Positions 61,846 to 64,000 of a DNA stretch of 64,000 nucleotides are shown piece after piece. The stretch covers positions 773,345 through 837,344 of the forward strand of contig NZ_VCBL01000001.1 of NCBI RefSeq assembly GCF_007896435.1, read 5' to 3'. Every line of letters begins with the position of its first letter. The stretch's first letter is position 1. Position numbers and translations under genes: made by a program. The notes under the pieces are model-generated. The model did no database searches. It saw nothing but the letters and a program-made list of their open reading frames with translations, and was not told the origin of the DNA. The stretch is from Rummeliibacillus suwonensis (GTDB lineage: Bacteria > Bacillota > Bacilli > Bacillales_A > Planococcaceae).

Positions 61846-62706
61846 TTAACGATTTGGAATACTTCCGTCAGTAATTTCTGTTTTTGGTTTTCCTAATGCA
61901 TAACCTTGTCCAAAGTGAATACCAATGGATTGAAGGTATGCTATTTCTTCTATTTGCTCGATTCCCTCTGCAATTATTTTTGTATTGGATTGCGTGGCGT
62001 ATTCGTAGATCAATGAAACCAGTTTTTGTGCGGCATCATTTTGATGAATGCTTTGTATAAGAGAACAATCTAATTTGATAAACTCAGGTCTTAAATAGAT
62101 GAGTGTTTTTAAGCTATTGTAGCCAGAGCCTACATCATCAATAGCAATACGGTAACCTTGTGAGCGATAGTTAGAGAGTACTCGTTCAAACTCTCGATAA
62201 TCCGTAACCGCACTACGTTCTGTTAATTCGAATACAATTTGATTTGGCTGGACGCCCATTTCGTTTAGAAGCTGCATCGTTTCGCCCATATGATAATTTT
62301 TATCCAATAATATAGAGGGATGAATGTTTAAAAATAATGTGTAGTGTTTTTTTATAATTGTCTCTTTATTTAATCTAGCCACATATCTTTGAAGAGAAAG
62401 ATTCCTGCAAAATTTTTCAAACTCAAAAATCATATCTGTCGTTCCAACAAAATCATAAAAAGCATCAGTAGTTGAAAATAAATGAGATTTTGTTGGACGG
62501 TTTAATGCTTCAAACCCAAATGTTTCACTTGTTTTTAAGTCAACGATCGGCTGGAAAAACGTATCGAGTTTTTCATTTTTCAATATTCTTTTTAATTCAT
62601 GGTATCTTTTGTAATCGAGTAGATTTTCATGGCGACGGTTGAACAAATAATGAACATATGAAAAAAAGTTAGCGGGTAAATCCTCGGAATTTAGTAAAAA
62701 ATGCAT
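61846..62706 (-). CDS. EAL-domain protein (cyclic-di-GMP phosphodiesterase)
   Basis: 286 residues, EAL domain from about 45 to 280. All hallmark residues are present: EALNRP, 'LFLNIHP', 'FELTERS', 'IDDVGSG' (DDFGSG with F to V), 'IKLD', 'AEGIE' and 'GQGYALGKP'. It should cleave cyclic-di-GMP to pGpG. The first ~40 residues are a short helical lead without a sensor domain. The partner gene downstream has the opposing GGDEF domain, so the two likely form one signalling unit. Confidence 0.9.
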   Translation of the reverse strand: MHFLLNSEDLPANFFSYVHYLFNRRHENLLDYKRYHELKRILKNEKLDTFFQPIVDLKTSETFGFEALNRPTKSHLFSTTDAFYDFVGTTDMIFEFEKFCRNLSLQRYVARLNKETIIKKHYTLFLNIHPSILLDKNYHMGETMQLLNEMGVQPNQIVFELTERSAVTDYREFERVLSNYRSQGYRIAIDDVGSGYNSLKTLIYLRPEFIKLDCSLIQSIHQNDAAQKLVSLIYEYATQSNTKIIAEGIEQIEEIAYLQSIGIHFGQGYALGKPKTEITDGSIPNR

Positions 62707-63554
62707 AAGAACTCCTTATAAATAAAGGTATTTTTTCTTATTGTAATCTTTTATTATTAAAGCTATGTTAATTTTTTCTAAATTTTCGAAAGAAAACGAA
62801 CTGGATAAAATGATACCAAGATTGAGGACTTCTACAAAGAGGATTTAAAATTTCTCATGTTTTATGTTGTTGGAGTGGTTCATTCAGTTTTGAGAATATG
62901 ATGAAATAAGATTTTTCAGACGTGTCGATGATCCAGTTTAATCTAAAAATACGAGGCCTTTTAGAATTGTAGTAAAGTGATCCGAATTTTTTCTAATTAA
63001 CATACCTGAAGATTTTTAACCTAAAATAAGCGGAAATAATACGAAAGTTACAGGGCGATTTAATGAAAAAAGGAGAAAGACTTATGTTTGAGTTAAAAAA
63101 ATGATTATTTGAAAAATGATTATATAAAAAATCAAATAGTTATAAGAGAAAAGATAGCTTGTTTTGATTTAGTTGAGCCTCGTAAAAAAAAGGAGAAAAT
63201 AACTATAAATTTTTCAAAAATAAAAAACAGGAAAATATGGGACTGGTAAGTTTTATGTGACTTATTTCCTGTATAAAATGTTATGATATGGAAACATTGC
63301 TTTTGGAAGAAACTTGTTAAAAACGTGATCATTATAAGGATTTTTGGAGAATTTAAAAGAATTTATCGTAAATATAAAAACTGAAATATCCAAATTTTTA
63401 GTTTTTTTATAGTAATAAATTACCAATGTAAATATAGGAAAATATGATTTTTACTTTGATAGCTAAATCATGTAATATTTATCCATAAATGATGAATTAA
63501 TGACCATTTTATTGAACAATGGGAATCAAAATTTAACGATGTGGGTTTGATAAT
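62707..63554. other. AT-rich non-coding stretch
   Basis: No convincing gene over about 850 bases. The only signal is a strong ribosome site (AAAGGAGAAAG) before a six-codon frame at 63084, perhaps a gene stump. The minus-strand frame near 63132-63332 is low-complexity. Confidence 0.4.
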
Positions 63555-64000
63555 ATGATACTGAACCATGTAAAGAAGTTAGTTTTTATTCTTTTTTTTA
63601 CAATAATCTCCTCTTTTTTTATGGGCGGATGCAATGTGAATATCAGTGTAGATAAAGCCCCAGACAAAAGTGTAGATCCAAATGAGGAAAAACTATTAAA
63701 TTCAAGGGCAATGAAAGATGCCTATTCAGCCAAATTCTTATCCATCAATCCAAAAGAAAGGGATTATCTAACATTTACCTCAGGAACAAAGGGATACAAG
63801 ATGCTATTTTATAAAGATGCCATTGTCAATGATTTTTACGAAATTCATGGCAAGATTTTTGAACGATTGACTGTAACGTTCGAATATAAACCAGATAATT
63901 TATTAGTTTACCAAGATATGACTTATTATGATAGCGAACATTTAGGTGCGAATGTAGATTATTTGGTTGAGGAAATGAAAGAAGAACTAAAGGGAGAAAA
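63555..64000 (+). CDS. Lipoprotein of unknown function (cut by window end)
   Basis: The frame runs from the ATG to the last base without a stop. Residues 1-26 are a lipoprotein signal peptide with lipobox 'FMGGC' (Cys26). The mature part begins with a charged linker ('NVNISVDKAPDKSVDPNEEK'), then an alternating hydrophobic-polar domain with 'KFLSINPKERDYLTF' and 'FYEIHGKIFERLTV'. I do not recognise the family. About 148 residues are visible. Confidence 0.7.
   Translation, partial: MILNHVKKLVFILFFTIISSFFMGGCNVNISVDKAPDKSVDPNEEKLLNSRAMKDAYSAKFLSINPKERDYLTFTSGTKGYKMLFYKDAIVNDFYEIHGKIFERLTVTFEYKPDNLLVYQDMTYYDSEHLGANVDYLVEEMKEELKGE

Noticed and set aside
63084-63104. Six-codon frame with a strong ribosome site
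   Set aside because: Too short to support as a gene; could be a leader or a stump, with nothing downstream to control.

Overview
The window is a low-GC Firmicute chromosome segment from an endospore former. sspI, gerE with a sigma-K-type promoter, many TTG/GTG starts behind strong GGAGG sites, and the order pheS-pheT-rnhC-zapA-cvpA-polX-mutS2-yshE-lcfA-fadR-fadB-etfB-etfA-trxA-uvrC-lysC-yslB-sdhCAB-ysmA-gerE-ysmB-racE-xtp-ysnB match the Bacillus subtilis chromosome almost gene for gene. Protein style and intergenic repeats suggest the Lysinibacillus/Rummeliibacillus/Kurthia side of Bacillales; the genus is inference.

Layout. 1-4.4 kb: the tail of a DUF5776-repeat wall protein, a secreted GH25 lysozyme with the same repeats, dUTPase and an M42 aminopeptidase. 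5.6-8.4 kb: a TetR regulator, an HrtB/HrtA-like ABC transporter and an IsdG-type haem oxygenase, with two TetR-type operators; I read this as a haem-stress module. 8.6-13.5 kb: argF behind a probable ArgR site, two unrecognised genes (one secreted), and a GlcD-type oxidase without its GlcF partner. 14-46.7 kb: the conserved core, with a Phe T-box, a lysine riboswitch, a FadR operator, a cre-like site, an internal lysC start for the beta subunit and many clear terminators. gerM and rph, expected between racE and xtp, are absent.

46.8-50.1 kb: a tRNA-Arg(TCT) gene begins a decayed integrative element. A ~150-bp direct repeat starting in the tRNA 3' end recurs 2.5 kb downstream. Beside the left copy lies the C-terminal end of a tyrosine recombinase, followed by nested IS1182- and IS110-type remnants, a DUF1259 gene and a ferritin-like gene. 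50.3-64 kb is variable, AT-rich accessory DNA: an EamA transporter, a broken lipoprotein gene, a two-gene unit of a ketosynthase lacking both catalytic histidines plus a multi-TM histidine kinase, a PadR-linked MacB-type ABC transporter with three palindromes upstream, an EAL / CBS-GGDEF pair for cyclic-di-GMP, and a lipoprotein cut by the window end.

The intergenic DNA is unusually rich in dispersed repeats: (A) a double stem-loop element, (B) 21-bp-period TATCCACG arrays, (C) GC-rich ~130-250 bp elements, and (D) a MITE-like inverted-repeat element, one copy of which sits in the loop of a terminator.
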